Of a stretch of 64,000 nucleotides of DNA, positions 18,536-29,562 are shown piece by piece (within the stretch, counting starts at the first letter, position 1; every line of letters begins with the position of its first letter). Position numbers and translations under genes: made by a program. Origin of the DNA: Buchnera aphidicola (Macrosiphum euphorbiae) (GTDB taxonomy: Bacteria > Pseudomonadota > Gammaproteobacteria > Enterobacterales > Enterobacteriaceae); assembly GCF_005237295.1 (NCBI RefSeq), contig NZ_CP033006.1:434001-498000 (forward strand), in the 5' to 3' direction. A model generated the notes under the pieces. That model saw nothing but the letters and a program-made list of their open reading frames with translations. It was not told the origin of the DNA and searched no databases.

Positions 18536-18564
18536 ATTTTATAATATATAAATTGAATAATCAA
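18536..18564 (-). promoter_or_regulatory. sigma70-type promoter of the Met-Leu-Gln tRNA cluster
   Basis: On the minus strand TTGATT (18564-18559) and TAAAAT (18541-18536) are 17 bases apart, and the tRNA-Met 5' end is 31 bases after the -10 box. Spacing and position fit well, but both boxes are common by chance in DNA this AT-rich. Confidence 0.5.
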
Positions 18565-18604
18565 CAAAATTATTTTAATTGAAAAAATTAATACTAGGAA
18601 TATA

Positions 18605-20299
18605 ATGAATACTGAGATAAAAAACAAACGTAAAAATTTTATTTGTCAAATTATCAACAATGATTTTAATGAAAATAAAAATCTATCTTTTTGCACTCGT
18701 TTTCCACCCGAACCAAATGGACATCTTCATATTGGCCATGCGAAATCAATATGTTTGAATTTTGAGCTCGCATATCTATACAAAGGACAATGTAATCTTC
18801 GATTTGATGATACAAACCCATTAAAAGAAAATATTAAATATATCAACTCTATCAAATATGACATTAATTGGCTGGGTTATAAATGGTGTGGTAATATTCG
18901 TTATTCTTCTGAATATTTTTCGCAACTATATCAATATGCACAAGAATTAATTAAAAAAGGTTTAGCTTATGTAGATCAGTTGACAAAAGAACAAATACGT
19001 GAATATAGAGGTACTTTAAATACTCCAGGAAAAAATAGCCCCTATAGAAATAGAACTATAGAAGAAAATATAGAACTTTTTAAAAAAATGAAAAAAGGAG
19101 AATTATCTGAAGGAGAAGCATGTTTACGTGCTAAAATAGATATGAAATCTGATTTTATTGTTATGCGTGATCCTGTTTTATATCGAATTATTTTCACTGA
19201 ACATCATCAGACCCAAAAAAAATGGTGCATATATCCTATGTATGATTTTGCTCATTGTCTTTCTGATTCTATCGAAGGAATTACCCATTCATTATGTACA
19301 CTAGAATTTCAAGATAATAAATCTTTATATAATTGGATTTTAAAGCACACCAGTGTTACACATTATCCTAAACAATACGAGTTTTCTCGACTTAATCTAG
19401 AATTTTCAATTTTATCTAAAAGAAAAATAAAAAAACTTATTGATAAAAAAATTATAGACGGCTGGAATGATCCTCGAATTCCTACACTTTCTGGTTTAAG
19501 AAGAAAAGGATATACACCATCTTCTATCAAAAATTTTTGTCAAAAAATTGGAGTGACTAGACAAAATAATCTAATAGAATTTTCTATGTTAGAACATTGT
19601 ATTCGAAAAGAATTAAATGAAACTGCTATACGTACTATGGCTGTATTAGAACCAATTAAAATATTTTTATATAATTTAAATGAAAATCATAAAGAAAAAT
19701 TTATAGTTCCCAATCATCCCAATCATCCTGAAATGGGTACTCATGAAATTATTTTTACTAATACTTTATATATTGAACGTTCAGATTTCAAAGAAAAATA
19801 TGATAAGAAATATAAAAGATTAAAACTAGGTGAAAAAATACGTCTAAGATATGCTTACATAATTAGAGCAGAAAAAATAGAAAAAGATCAATATAATAAT
19901 ATTATTAATATAATATGCTATTGTGATCTAAATACTTTAGGAAAAAAACCAAAAAATAATAAAAACCCTTCAGTAATACACTGGATTTCAGAAAAAAACA
20001 CGCTTCCAGTAGAATTTAGATTATATAATCAATTATTTAATATAAAAAACCCGGAACAACAAAAAAATTTTTTATCATATATTAACTCCGACTCTTTAAC
20101 AACAAGATATGGATTTATAGAAAAAACAATAGGAGAAAAAATACAACAAAAAATTAATGATAACAATCTAAAATTATTTTTTCAATTTGAAAGAATTGGT
20201 TATTTTTGTATAGATTGCATAGATTCTAAAAAAGATTATTTAGTATTCAATCGCACTGTTAGCTTGCGTGACACATGGAATGTAAAAAAATTAAAATAA
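18605..20299 (+). CDS. glnS: glutaminyl-tRNA synthetase
   Basis: It charges tRNA-Gln directly. The 564 residues (E. coli 554) show the class I HIGH region as PPEPNGHLHIGHAKS, DDTNP, the tRNA acceptor-binding part YPMYDFAHCLSDSIEGITHS and a KMSKS-type loop reading ILSKRKI, then the two C-terminal anticodon-binding beta barrels. AGGA lies upstream of the ATG. The neighbouring divergent cluster includes its substrate tRNA-Gln(UUG). Confidence 0.98.
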   Translation: MNTEIKNKRKNFICQIINNDFNENKNLSFCTRFPPEPNGHLHIGHAKSICLNFELAYLYKGQCNLRFDDTNPLKENIKYINSIKYDINWLGYKWCGNIRYSSEYFSQLYQYAQELIKKGLAYVDQLTKEQIREYRGTLNTPGKNSPYRNRTIEENIELFKKMKKGELSEGEACLRAKIDMKSDFIVMRDPVLYRIIFTEHHQTQKKWCIYPMYDFAHCLSDSIEGITHSLCTLEFQDNKSLYNWILKHTSVTHYPKQYEFSRLNLEFSILSKRKIKKLIDKKIIDGWNDPRIPTLSGLRRKGYTPSSIKNFCQKIGVTRQNNLIEFSMLEHCIRKELNETAIRTMAVLEPIKIFLYNLNENHKEKFIVPNHPNHPEMGTHEIIFTNTLYIERSDFKEKYDKKYKRLKLGEKIRLRYAYIIRAEKIEKDQYNNIINIICYCDLNTLGKKPKNNKNPSVIHWISEKNTLPVEFRLYNQLFNIKNPEQQKNFLSYINSDSLTTRYGFIEKTIGEKIQQKINDNNLKLFFQFERIGYFCIDCIDSKKDYLVFNRTVSLRDTWNVKKLK

Positions 20300-20449
20300 A
20301 AAACATTACGAATAATTAATACGAGTATATAATCTTAAATTTGTATTTTAAATCAAAATATAATAAAGAAAAAAGTAAATATATTTCTATAAAAATTTTT
20401 ATCTTAATTAAGATGTTTTATAATTTAAAATTATTATAAAATATTTTAA

Positions 20450-22135
<1,686 letters not shown>

Positions 22136-22143
22136 GGATAAAA

Positions 22144-23448
22144 ATGTCTAAAATTATAAAAGTTATAGCTCGTGAAATAATAGATTCTCGAGGAAACCCT
22201 ACTGTAGAATCTGAAGTACATTTAGAAAGTGGGTTTGTTGGATTAGCTTCTTCTCCTTCTGGAGCTTCAACAGGTTCCTTAGAAGCTTTAGAGTTAAGAG
22301 ATAAAGATGAAAATCGATTTATGGGAAAAGGAGTAAAAAAAGCCGTTTTATTAATAAATGAAAAAATATCTAGTGCATTAAAAAATAAAAACGCTAAAAA
22401 TCAAAGTGATATTGATCAGATTATGATTAACTTAGATGGAACAATTAATAAATCTAAATTAGGTGCAAATTCGATTTTATCTGTATCTTTAGCTGTTGCA
22501 AAAGCAGCTGCTGCATCGAAAAGAATACCTTTATATGAACATATTTCAGAAATGCACAATACACCAGGTATTTTTTCTATGCCACTACCAATGATAAATA
22601 TCATTAATGGTGGAAAACATGCTAATAACAATATTGATATTCAAGAATTCATGATTCAACCAATTAGTGCAAAAACAATAAAAGAAGCTATACGGATAGG
22701 CTGTGAAGTATTTTATACACTGGGTCAATTACTGAAAGAAAGAGGAATGAGTACAACAGTAGGAGATGAAGGAGGATATGCACCAAATTTAAAATCTAAT
22801 GAGGAAGCTTTAAATATCATTCAAGACGCGATACATAGGACTAAATATAAATTAGGAAAAGATATACGATTGGCAATAGATTGTGCTGCATCAGAATTAT
22901 ATCATAAAAATGAAAAAAAATATCGACTAAAAGGGGAAAATATTTCTTTTTCTTCAAGAGAATTTACTCATTATCTAGAAAAATTATCTAAAAAATACCC
23001 GATAGTTTCAATTGAAGATGGTCAAGATGAATCTGATTGGGAAGGTTTTTTATATCAAACTAATGTACTAGGCAATAAAATGCAATTAGTAGGCGATGAT
23101 TTATTTGTCACAAATACAACTATTTTAAAAAATGGCATAAAAAAAGGAATTGCAAATTCTATATTAATAAAGCCAAATCAAATTGGCACGTTAACTGAGA
23201 CTATTGAAGCTATAAAAATGGCAAAAAAAGCAAACTATGGTGTTATTATTTCTCATCGTTCAGGTGAAACAGAAGATGCTTCTATAGCAGATTTATCTGT
23301 AGGAACGGCAGCAGGACAAATTAAAACCGGTTCTATGAGTCGCTCTGATAGAACTGCAAAATATAATCAATTAATTAGAATTGAAGAGAATTTAGGTAAG
23401 AAAAAAGCACCTTTCTATGGTTTAAAAGAAATTAAATCTGCATTATAG
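22144..23448 (+). CDS. eno: enolase
   Basis: It interconverts 2-phosphoglycerate and phosphoenolpyruvate. The 434 residues match E. coli (432): [14 protein letters not shown] at the start, [21 protein letters not shown], the catalytic Lys in [14 protein letters not shown] and the signature [10 protein letters not shown]. In E. coli enolase is also a degradosome subunit. AAGGATAAAA before the ATG serves as binding site; it is probably cotranscribed with pyrG. Confidence 0.98.
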   Translation: MSKIIKVIAREIIDSRGNPTVESEVHLESGFVGLASSPSGASTGSLEALELRDKDENRFMGKGVKKAVLLINEKISSALKNKNAKNQSDIDQIMINLDGTINKSKLGANSILSVSLAVAKAAAASKRIPLYEHISEMHNTPGIFSMPLPMINIINGGKHANNNIDIQEFMIQPISAKTIKEAIRIGCEVFYTLGQLLKERGMSTTVGDEGGYAPNLKSNEEALNIIQDAIHRTKYKLGKDIRLAIDCAASELYHKNEKKYRLKGENISFSSREFTHYLEKLSKKYPIVSIEDGQDESDWEGFLYQTNVLGNKMQLVGDDLFVTNTTILKNGIKKGIANSILIKPNQIGTLTETIEAIKMAKKANYGVIISHRSGETEDASIADLSVGTAAGQIKTGSMSRSDRTAKYNQLIRIEENLGKKKAPFYGLKEIKSAL

Positions 23449-23479
23449 TTTCCTCACGACAATATAACCTTTTCAAAAA

Positions 23480-23516
23480 GAATCAGGTATTTCTATAATA
23501 TGCCTGCTTCTTATTT
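23480..23516 (+). terminator. terminator after eno
   Basis: GAATCAGGTAT (23480-23490) pairs with the segment 23500-23510 (ATGCCTGCTTC) with one T/C mismatch and one G-T wobble around a 9-base loop, followed by TTATTT. It lies about 30 bases after the eno stop. Confidence 0.7.
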
Positions 23517-23909
23517 AGTAAAAAAAATTGAATCCATTTAAAATAGTATAATAATTAACATATATAAATATTTTTTATATTAAAATTTCTAACAAAAATT
23601 GTTTACAGATTTTTTTATTAAAATAAAATATTAATATAAATTCATTAATTTTTTAATAAACAATAATTAATAATTCGAAGATTTTATCAATCAAGTATTT
23701 TTTAAAAATTTATAATATAATTTATCGTTAATAATCTTATATATCACTTTAAAATTAGAATAATATATTGTTTAATTTGTACTATATAACTTTTTACTTA
23801 TAAAATTATAATTACTATATAATCATCGTCATTCATATTATTTAAAATACATATAATAAAATATCAAATAGATTAATAAAAATTTTTAATATTTTTGAGT
23901 TCTAAAAAA
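23517..23909. other. AT-rich spacer between convergent eno and nlpD
   Basis: Nothing gene-like is visible on either strand beyond the eno terminator: no open frame with recognisable protein sequence, no tRNA or rRNA fold that I could see. It is the left breakpoint of the nlpD-cysJ block, which is inverted relative to E. coli. Confidence 0.5.
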
Positions 23910-24917
23910 TCAGAAATTTTTATTAATTTTAGGTAAAATATTTAATGGATTTACAGATTCCCCGAGATAACGTATTTCAAAATAAAGTCGCGCTAAATCA
24001 GTATTTGATATACATCCCATCGTGGCAATTTGCTGTTTTTCATATACTTTATCTTTTTCTTTTACTAAAACCGAATCATTAAAAGCATAAATACTAAGGT
24101 AATTTTTGTTATGTCTAATAATAATTAATCGACCATATTTTTCAAATAAATCAGTTACAACTACAACTTCTCCTCTCGCTGCAGCAAAAACCGGTTGTCC
24201 TTTAAAACCGGAAATTTCTATTTTTTTATTATCTAATTTATTATTATACAAATATTGAATATTTGTATTTTTAACAGGCCAATACCAGTGATTAGAAAAA
24301 TCAAAAGATTTTAAATGTGAAAAATTATTAAAAATTCTTAATTTTTTACTACAAAAAAAGCATATTTTAGTCGATTTTATATTATCTTTTAAAAAATTTG
24401 TAATATTTAATGGTTTTTTAAAAATAGATTCACAAGAACTGTATTTTTTTATAGCATTGTTTTCTGAATTTATAATAGAACAATTATTTGTATTGTCATG
24501 AATCAAAAAATCTCCCATCCATATTTTTTGACCTACAATTATTTTATAAGGTTTTTTTATAGAATTAAATTTAGATAATTCATAATAATTATAACCAGAA
24601 TTTTTAGCAATAGAATACAAAGTATCTTTGAATTTCACAACATAAAATATTTTAAATCGATTTCCTTGAAAAAAACCAATAAAATTATTATTACCAATAA
24701 TAATTTTATCTTGTCTTAAAGAAAATATTTTTTTAGATTTTAAAAATGAAAAACATTCATTTTTTTTTAAAAATAAAAAATCTTTTATATACTTTTTATT
24801 AGAATGAAAATTAGAATAATTTCGATAACTAATAGGAAGTCCAGACACAAAATGATTGCAAAAAAATAATAAAAGTATTAAAAAAAACAATTTAAATAAA
24901 AAAATTTTTAATTGCAT
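23910..24917 (-). CDS. nlpD: NlpD-like LysM/LytM amidase activator
   Basis: In E. coli NlpD is an outer-membrane lipoprotein that activates the amidase AmiC at the septum. Here a hydrophobic N-terminus (residues 4-20) ends in LFFC, a poor lipobox because Phe replaces the small residue before Cys. A LysM domain lies at about 91-135 (YVVKFKDTLYSIAKN, IVGQKIWMGD). The C-terminal LytM domain, about 210-330, includes GRLIIIRHNKNYLSIYA, ATMG and LYFEIRYLGESVNPL, and like E. coli NlpD lacks the first metal-binding His and Asp, so it is an activator and not a peptidase. The linker is much shorter than in E. coli (335 residues here). In E. coli rpoS follows; here it is absent. Confidence 0.85.
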   Translation of the reverse strand: MQLKIFLFKLFFLILLLFFCNHFVSGLPISYRNYSNFHSNKKYIKDFLFLKKNECFSFLKSKKIFSLRQDKIIIGNNNFIGFFQGNRFKIFYVVKFKDTLYSIAKNSGYNYYELSKFNSIKKPYKIIVGQKIWMGDFLIHDNTNNCSIINSENNAIKKYSSCESIFKKPLNITNFLKDNIKSTKICFFCSKKLRIFNNFSHLKSFDFSNHWYWPVKNTNIQYLYNNKLDNKKIEISGFKGQPVFAAARGEVVVVTDLFEKYGRLIIIRHNKNYLSIYAFNDSVLVKEKDKVYEKQQIATMGCISNTDLARLYFEIRYLGESVNPLNILPKINKNF

Positions 24918-25005
24918 TGATTTTATCTATTTGATTTAATAAGAAATAAATTTCTTACATAATGTTTTTCATATATTCAAAAAATTAAAGGAATGTCTTA
25001 TCTAT

Positions 25006-25491
25006 TTAAATGCATTTTTTATTTTTTATAATCATCGCAATTGCTTGACAAGCAATCCCTTCTTTTCTTCCAATACACCCTATTTTTTGAGAACTTGTGG
25101 ATTTAATACTAATGTTGTCTATTTGAGTATTTAGGTCTAATGATAAATTTGATCTCATAAAAAATATGTAAGGTGACATTTTTGGATCTTCTGCAATAAT
25201 AGTAACATCGATATTACTTATATTATAATTTCTTGATTCAATTTTTTTAAAAATTTTTTTTAATAAAATTCTACTGTCGATGTTTTTATATATTTGATTA
25301 TCACTTGGGAAAAAAGTACCAATATCACCCATCGCGGCAGCACCTAATAATGAATCTATTACCGCATGTATTAATAAATCACCATTAGAATGAGCAATCA
25401 AGCCTTTATGATAAGGAATTAAAACACCACCGATAATTAATGGTTTTGTACTTCCAAAGGTATGAAGATCAAAACCGTATCCAATTCTCAT
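25006..25491 (-). CDS. ispF: 2-C-methyl-D-erythritol 2,4-cyclodiphosphate synthase
   Basis: It cyclises CDP-methylerythritol 2-phosphate in the MEP isoprenoid pathway. The 161 residues match the family: the metal-binding DLH in [42 protein letters not shown] and the closing [11 protein letters not shown]. It lies 22 bases after ispD and is probably translated from the same message; in E. coli the same order holds, with truD, surE and pcm between it and nlpD; those are missing here. Confidence 0.97.
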   Translation of the reverse strand: MRIGYGFDLHTFGSTKPLIIGGVLIPYHKGLIAHSNGDLLIHAVIDSLLGAAAMGDIGTFFPSDNQIYKNIDSRILLKKIFKKIESRNYNISNIDVTIIAEDPKMSPYIFFMRSNLSLDLNTQIDNISIKSTSSQKIGCIGRKEGIACQAIAMIIKNKKCI

Positions 25492-25513
25492 AAAAATGTC
25501 CTTTTTTATTTAT

Positions 25514-26221
25514 TTAAATTATGTTTTTTAAATAAAAATTCGCAAGAATAAGATCTTCAGGCCAAGTAATTTTAATATTTCTACAACTACCGATAACTAG
25601 CAACGGATTATATCCACAATATTCTAGTGCTGATGCTTCATCTGTTATACTGATTTTATCTTTAGTAATTTTTTTTAAACAATCTTTTAGCAAATTTATT
25701 TGAAATAACTGAGGAGTCAAGGCATGCCACAAGTGCTTTCTATGTACAGTATATAATACTTTTTCTTGCGTTAGATTACTATATTTAATAGTATCAGAAA
25801 CTGGTCTTGCTAAAAGAGCACCTGCTGGATTTTTTTTAATAATAGATATTAATTTTTCTAAATCTTTATAACTTAAACATGGACGAACTGCGTCATGGAC
25901 TATAACCCAATCAACATTTTTTTCTGCTGCTATCAAGCCTGATAAGACTGAATTCATTCTTTTTTTACCACCAATCACAGAAATAATACGAAGATTAGAT
26001 GATATGGATAATTTATTAAAATAATGATCTTTTTTATTTAAACTTACAATTATACGAACTATGTTCGGATGTAATAATAATGTTCTTAAAGTATGCTCGA
26101 GAATAGTACGATTTCGAATTTTTATATATTGTTTAGGTAAATCCATTTTCATTCTGCTACCTATTCCAGCAGCAGGCACAATAGCTATAATTTTTGGTTC
26201 AAATGAATTAATTAAGATCAT
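25514..26221 (-). CDS. ispD: 2-C-methyl-D-erythritol 4-phosphate cytidylyltransferase
   Basis: It forms CDP-methylerythritol from CTP and MEP, the step two before IspF. The 235 residues match E. coli (236): IVPAAGIGSRM is the nucleotide-binding loop, followed by PKQYIKI, VIVHDAVRPC, LWHALTPQLF and TDEASALEYCG. CTP comes from PyrG. It lies between ftsB and ispF, as in E. coli. Confidence 0.97.
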   Translation of the reverse strand: MILINSFEPKIIAIVPAAGIGSRMKMDLPKQYIKIRNRTILEHTLRTLLLHPNIVRIIVSLNKKDHYFNKLSISSNLRIISVIGGKKRMNSVLSGLIAAEKNVDWVIVHDAVRPCLSYKDLEKLISIIKKNPAGALLARPVSDTIKYSNLTQEKVLYTVHRKHLWHALTPQLFQINLLKDCLKKITKDKISITDEASALEYCGYNPLLVIGSCRNIKITWPEDLILANFYLKNII

Positions 26222-26282
26222 TTTATATCCAAAATAATACTATAAAAAATTTTATTTAAATATAATACAAATAAATATTTTT

Positions 26283-26522
26283 TTATTTTAAAAAATTTAT
26301 ATAAGTTTCATATTTTTTTTTATTGTTATTAATATGATTATGAAAATTTTTAATTTCTAAGATTATCTGATTGTTACGCATCTCAAGAAATTCATTATTT
26401 TTTTTTTGCATTACAACTTTTTTATATATTTTTATATAATCTATAATACCATTTTTTCCTAGCCAAAGAGAATATTGTAACCACAATAGCAAAGAAAACA
26501 AAAATATTTTTAATGTTTTCAT
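26283..26522 (-). CDS. ftsB: cell division protein FtsB, short form
   Basis: FtsB is a bitopic inner-membrane protein that forms the FtsQBL complex. Residues 4-20 form the transmembrane helix and LWLQYSLWLGKNGI is a clear signature. A coiled-coil-like Lys/Asn-rich segment follows. The product has 79 residues against 103 in E. coli; the missing part covers the conserved region after the coiled coil that ends in FYR. I found no convincing continuation in another frame. The position between cysC and ispD agrees with E. coli. Confidence 0.92.
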   Translation of the reverse strand: MKTLKIFLFSLLLWLQYSLWLGKNGIIDYIKIYKKVVMQKKNNEFLEMRNNQIILEIKNFHNHINNNKKKYETYINFLK

Positions 26523-26579
26523 AAATTACTCTGAAAAAATTAATTTCATATAAATAAAAATTTTTTATATTAAATACTT

Positions 26580-27200
26580 TTAATTAGTTCTCAAAAAAGG
26601 TATTATACTGCGATCATATAAAATCTTGATTAGTTTTTTTGAATTATCTTCTAAAAGATCTGTACCATTTAAAAGAACATCAGGGTTTTGTGGAATTTCA
26701 TATACAGATTGCACACCAGTAAAATCAGATATTTTTCCAGTACGAGCTTGTTTATATAATTTTTTAGGATCTCGAGATTCACAAATACTTATAGGTGTAT
26801 CAACAAATATTTCTAAAAAATTTTTTTTTCCTAACATTTGACGAATCATTTCTCTTTGATATTTGTAAGGAGAAATAACTGATACTAATATTATTATACC
26901 AGCATCTAACATTATTTTTACTACTTCTCCAATGCGTCTAATATTTTCTTCTCGGTCTATAACACTAAAACTTAAATCAGAACATAATCCAGATCTAATA
27001 TTATCTCCATCTAATAAATAACTATTAATTCCATTTTTAAATAATATTTTCTCTAAAAAATTAGCAATACTTGATTTTCCTGAACCTGATAATCCAGTAA
27101 ACCATACTGCAATCGATTTGTGAGCATTTTTTTTTTCACGTTTTGCACGTGTAATTGAATGTTTTTGCCAAATAATATTTTTTTTAAAGTTATCATTCAT
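26580..27200 (-). CDS. cysC: adenylylsulfate kinase
   Basis: It phosphorylates APS to PAPS in sulfate assimilation. The 206 residues (E. coli 201) show the P-loop GLSGSGKSSIAN, the DGDNIRSGL substrate-binding segment, SVISPYK with the phosphorylatable Ser, and the closing lid region KISDFTGVQSVYE. It starts 1 base after the cysN stop, so cysD-cysN-cysC form one operon, the same as in E. coli. Confidence 0.98.
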   Translation of the reverse strand: MNDNFKKNIIWQKHSITRAKREKKNAHKSIAVWFTGLSGSGKSSIANFLEKILFKNGINSYLLDGDNIRSGLCSDLSFSVIDREENIRRIGEVVKIMLDAGIIILVSVISPYKYQREMIRQMLGKKNFLEIFVDTPISICESRDPKKLYKQARTGKISDFTGVQSVYEIPQNPDVLLNGTDLLEDNSKKLIKILYDRSIIPFLRTN

Positions 27201-27201
27201 T

Positions 27202-28623
27202 TTAATTAGAAACCTTTTTTGTTAAAAGTTTTTGTATTTTCCAATGTGGAAAATGTCGAGAAATTAAATTATAAAAATCTGATTCAAAATCTTTTTTATT
27301 AAAAGAAGAAATTTTTTCTTGTTTTTCTAGACTATTGACAATCATTCCAGCACCAACAGTAATATTTGTTAAAAGATCAATAAAAATCATATTGCCTGTC
27401 ATTCTATTTTCACTGTAATTATCAAAAATCATAGGTTCACTAAAAATAACTCTAACTTGACCAATACTATTCAGACTAAGAGAATTAACTTTTATTTTTT
27501 TTAAAGTATTAATATCTATCTTGAATAAAATTTCTTTTATATAAATGCGAATTTTTTTACTAGATAACTTGATGTTATATGATTGTCCTTTTAATAATAC
27601 ATTGTCTGTCATCCAAACAATATCAATAATAGATTCTCGCGAAGGTTGTAAAACAGAATCAATGTTTACAAAAAAATCACCACGATTAATGTCTATTTCA
27701 TCTTTTAACACTACTGTAACTGATTGACCAATTTCTGCTTTTTTTAAGTTTTGATCGAAAGTCACAATACGAGAAATATAAGAGTTAATGTTTTCAGGTA
27801 ATATTTTAATAGGTTGCCCAACATGAATCGTACCAGATAGTAATATTCCAGAATATCCACGAAAATCTGAATTAGGACGATTTATGTATTGTACAAGAAA
27901 CCTAAGTTCTTCCAAATTAGTGTTTGTTTGAATTTCTACTGTTTCTAAAAAATTTAATAATGTTAGTCCATTATACCAAGGCATAAGATTTTTTTTAAAA
28001 ACAATATTTTCACCAAGTAAAGCAGAGATCGGAATAAAAACAATATTTAAATTACTAGGGAGTTTTTTAGAAAAAAGCAAAAATTTTTTTTTGATATTGT
28101 TAAATATTTCTTCTTTATAGTTAACTAAATCCATTTTATTAATAGCAACAATTAAATGTTTAATTCCAAGTAAAGTAGAAATAAAACTATGTCGGAAAGT
28201 TTGTTCCGATAATCCTTTTTTAGCATCAACTAATAAAATAGATAAGTCACATGTAGATGCTGCTGTTACCATATTACGAGTATATTGTTCATGACCAGGT
28301 GTATCTGAAATAATAAATTTCCTTTGATCAGTAGAAAAATAACGGTAAGCTACATCAATTGTAATGCCTTGTTCACGTTCAGATTGCAGTCCATCTACAA
28401 CTAATGCAAGATCTATTTTAGATCCTTGTGTACCATGACGTTTACTATCACTTTTTAAAGAACATAATTGATCATCATAAATTTGTTTAGTATCGTGTAA
28501 TAAACGACCAATTAGAGTGCTTTTTCCATCATCTACACTACCACATGTTAAAAATTTTAATAAAGTTTTTTTTTGTTGCGCATCGAACCATTGTTTGAAA
28601 TTATTTTTTATGTTGGTATTCAT
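27202..28623 (-). CDS. cysN: sulfate adenylyltransferase GTPase subunit
   Basis: CysN hydrolyses GTP to drive APS formation by CysD. The 473 residues match E. coli (475) and show the EF-Tu-like G domain: TCGSVDDGKSTLIGRL, SDTPGHEQYTRNM and the G4 motif NKMD, followed by beta-barrel domains (NRPNSDFRGYSG). The frame is uninterrupted, in contrast to Buchnera lineages reported to have lost sulfate assimilation. Confidence 0.98.
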   Translation of the reverse strand: MNTNIKNNFKQWFDAQQKKTLLKFLTCGSVDDGKSTLIGRLLHDTKQIYDDQLCSLKSDSKRHGTQGSKIDLALVVDGLQSEREQGITIDVAYRYFSTDQRKFIISDTPGHEQYTRNMVTAASTCDLSILLVDAKKGLSEQTFRHSFISTLLGIKHLIVAINKMDLVNYKEEIFNNIKKKFLLFSKKLPSNLNIVFIPISALLGENIVFKKNLMPWYNGLTLLNFLETVEIQTNTNLEELRFLVQYINRPNSDFRGYSGILLSGTIHVGQPIKILPENINSYISRIVTFDQNLKKAEIGQSVTVVLKDEIDINRGDFFVNIDSVLQPSRESIIDIVWMTDNVLLKGQSYNIKLSSKKIRIYIKEILFKIDINTLKKIKVNSLSLNSIGQVRVIFSEPMIFDNYSENRMTGNMIFIDLLTNITVGAGMIVNSLEKQEKISSFNKKDFESDFYNLISRHFPHWKIQKLLTKKVSN

Positions 28624-28644
28624 TTTTTTAAATTTCTCTTTTTT

Positions 28645-29556
28645 TTAGAAATAACCTTGTTTTTTTTTAAATTCCATGGAACTTTTTTGATCATAATCAA
28701 TAGCTCGACCAGCTCGTTCACTTGTTTTAACTATTAGCGTTTCTCTAATTACATCTTCAATATTTTTAGCTTCAGATTCAATCGCATTAGTTAAAGGCCA
28801 ACAACCTAATGTACGGAATCTAATCATTTTTTCTTTTATTACTTCATTAGACTGAATGTTAATACGATCATCATCAATCATTATTAGCATACCATTTCTT
28901 TCTAACACTGGACGCATGGCAGAAAAATAAAGAGGAACAATTTCAATATTTTCTAAAAAAATATACTGCCAAATATCTAATTCAGTCCAATTTGAAAGTG
29001 GAAAAACACGAATATTTTCTCCCTTATTAATTTGACCATTATAATTCCACCATAACTCAGGACGTTGTTTTTTTGGATCCCATTGATGAAATGAATCGCG
29101 AAAGGAATAAATACGTTCTTTAGAACGTGATTTTTCTTCATCTCGTCTAGCTCCACCGAAAGCAGCATCAAAACCATATTTATTTATAGCTTCTTTTAAC
29201 CCTTCTGTTTTCATAATATCAGTATATTTACTTCCTCCGTGTTGAAAAGGATTTAAACCTAATGATTTTCCTTTGGAATGAGAATGAACTATTAATTCTG
29301 TTTTTGAAGTTTTAGCAATATAATCTCTAAAAAGATACATTTCTTTAAATTTCCATCCAGTATCTATATGTAACAAAGGAAATGGTATTAATCCAGGATA
29401 AAAAGATTTTTTTGCAAGATGTAACATAACTGAAGAATCTTTTCCAATAGAATACAACATTACAGGATTTTGAAATTCCGAGATCACTTCTCTCATTATA
29501 TAAATACTTTCTGATTCCAATTGACGCAAATAAGTAGTGTTTTTTTTAAACATCAT
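28645..29556 (-). CDS. cysD: sulfate adenylyltransferase subunit 2
   Basis: CysD adenylylates sulfate to APS. The 303 residues match E. coli (302): [15 protein letters not shown] is the PP-loop for [33 protein letters not shown] and [10 protein letters not shown] follow. Two adjacent ATG codons (29556 and 29553) follow AAGGAG; the second has the better spacing. It lies 6 bases after cysG. Confidence 0.98.
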   Translation of the reverse strand: MMFKKNTTYLRQLESESIYIMREVISEFQNPVMLYSIGKDSSVMLHLAKKSFYPGLIPFPLLHIDTGWKFKEMYLFRDYIAKTSKTELIVHSHSKGKSLGLNPFQHGGSKYTDIMKTEGLKEAINKYGFDAAFGGARRDEEKSRSKERIYSFRDSFHQWDPKKQRPELWWNYNGQINKGENIRVFPLSNWTELDIWQYIFLENIEIVPLYFSAMRPVLERNGMLIMIDDDRINIQSNEVIKEKMIRFRTLGCWPLTNAIESEAKNIEDVIRETLIVKTSERAGRAIDYDQKSSMEFKKKQGYF

Positions 29557-29562
29557 TTCTCC

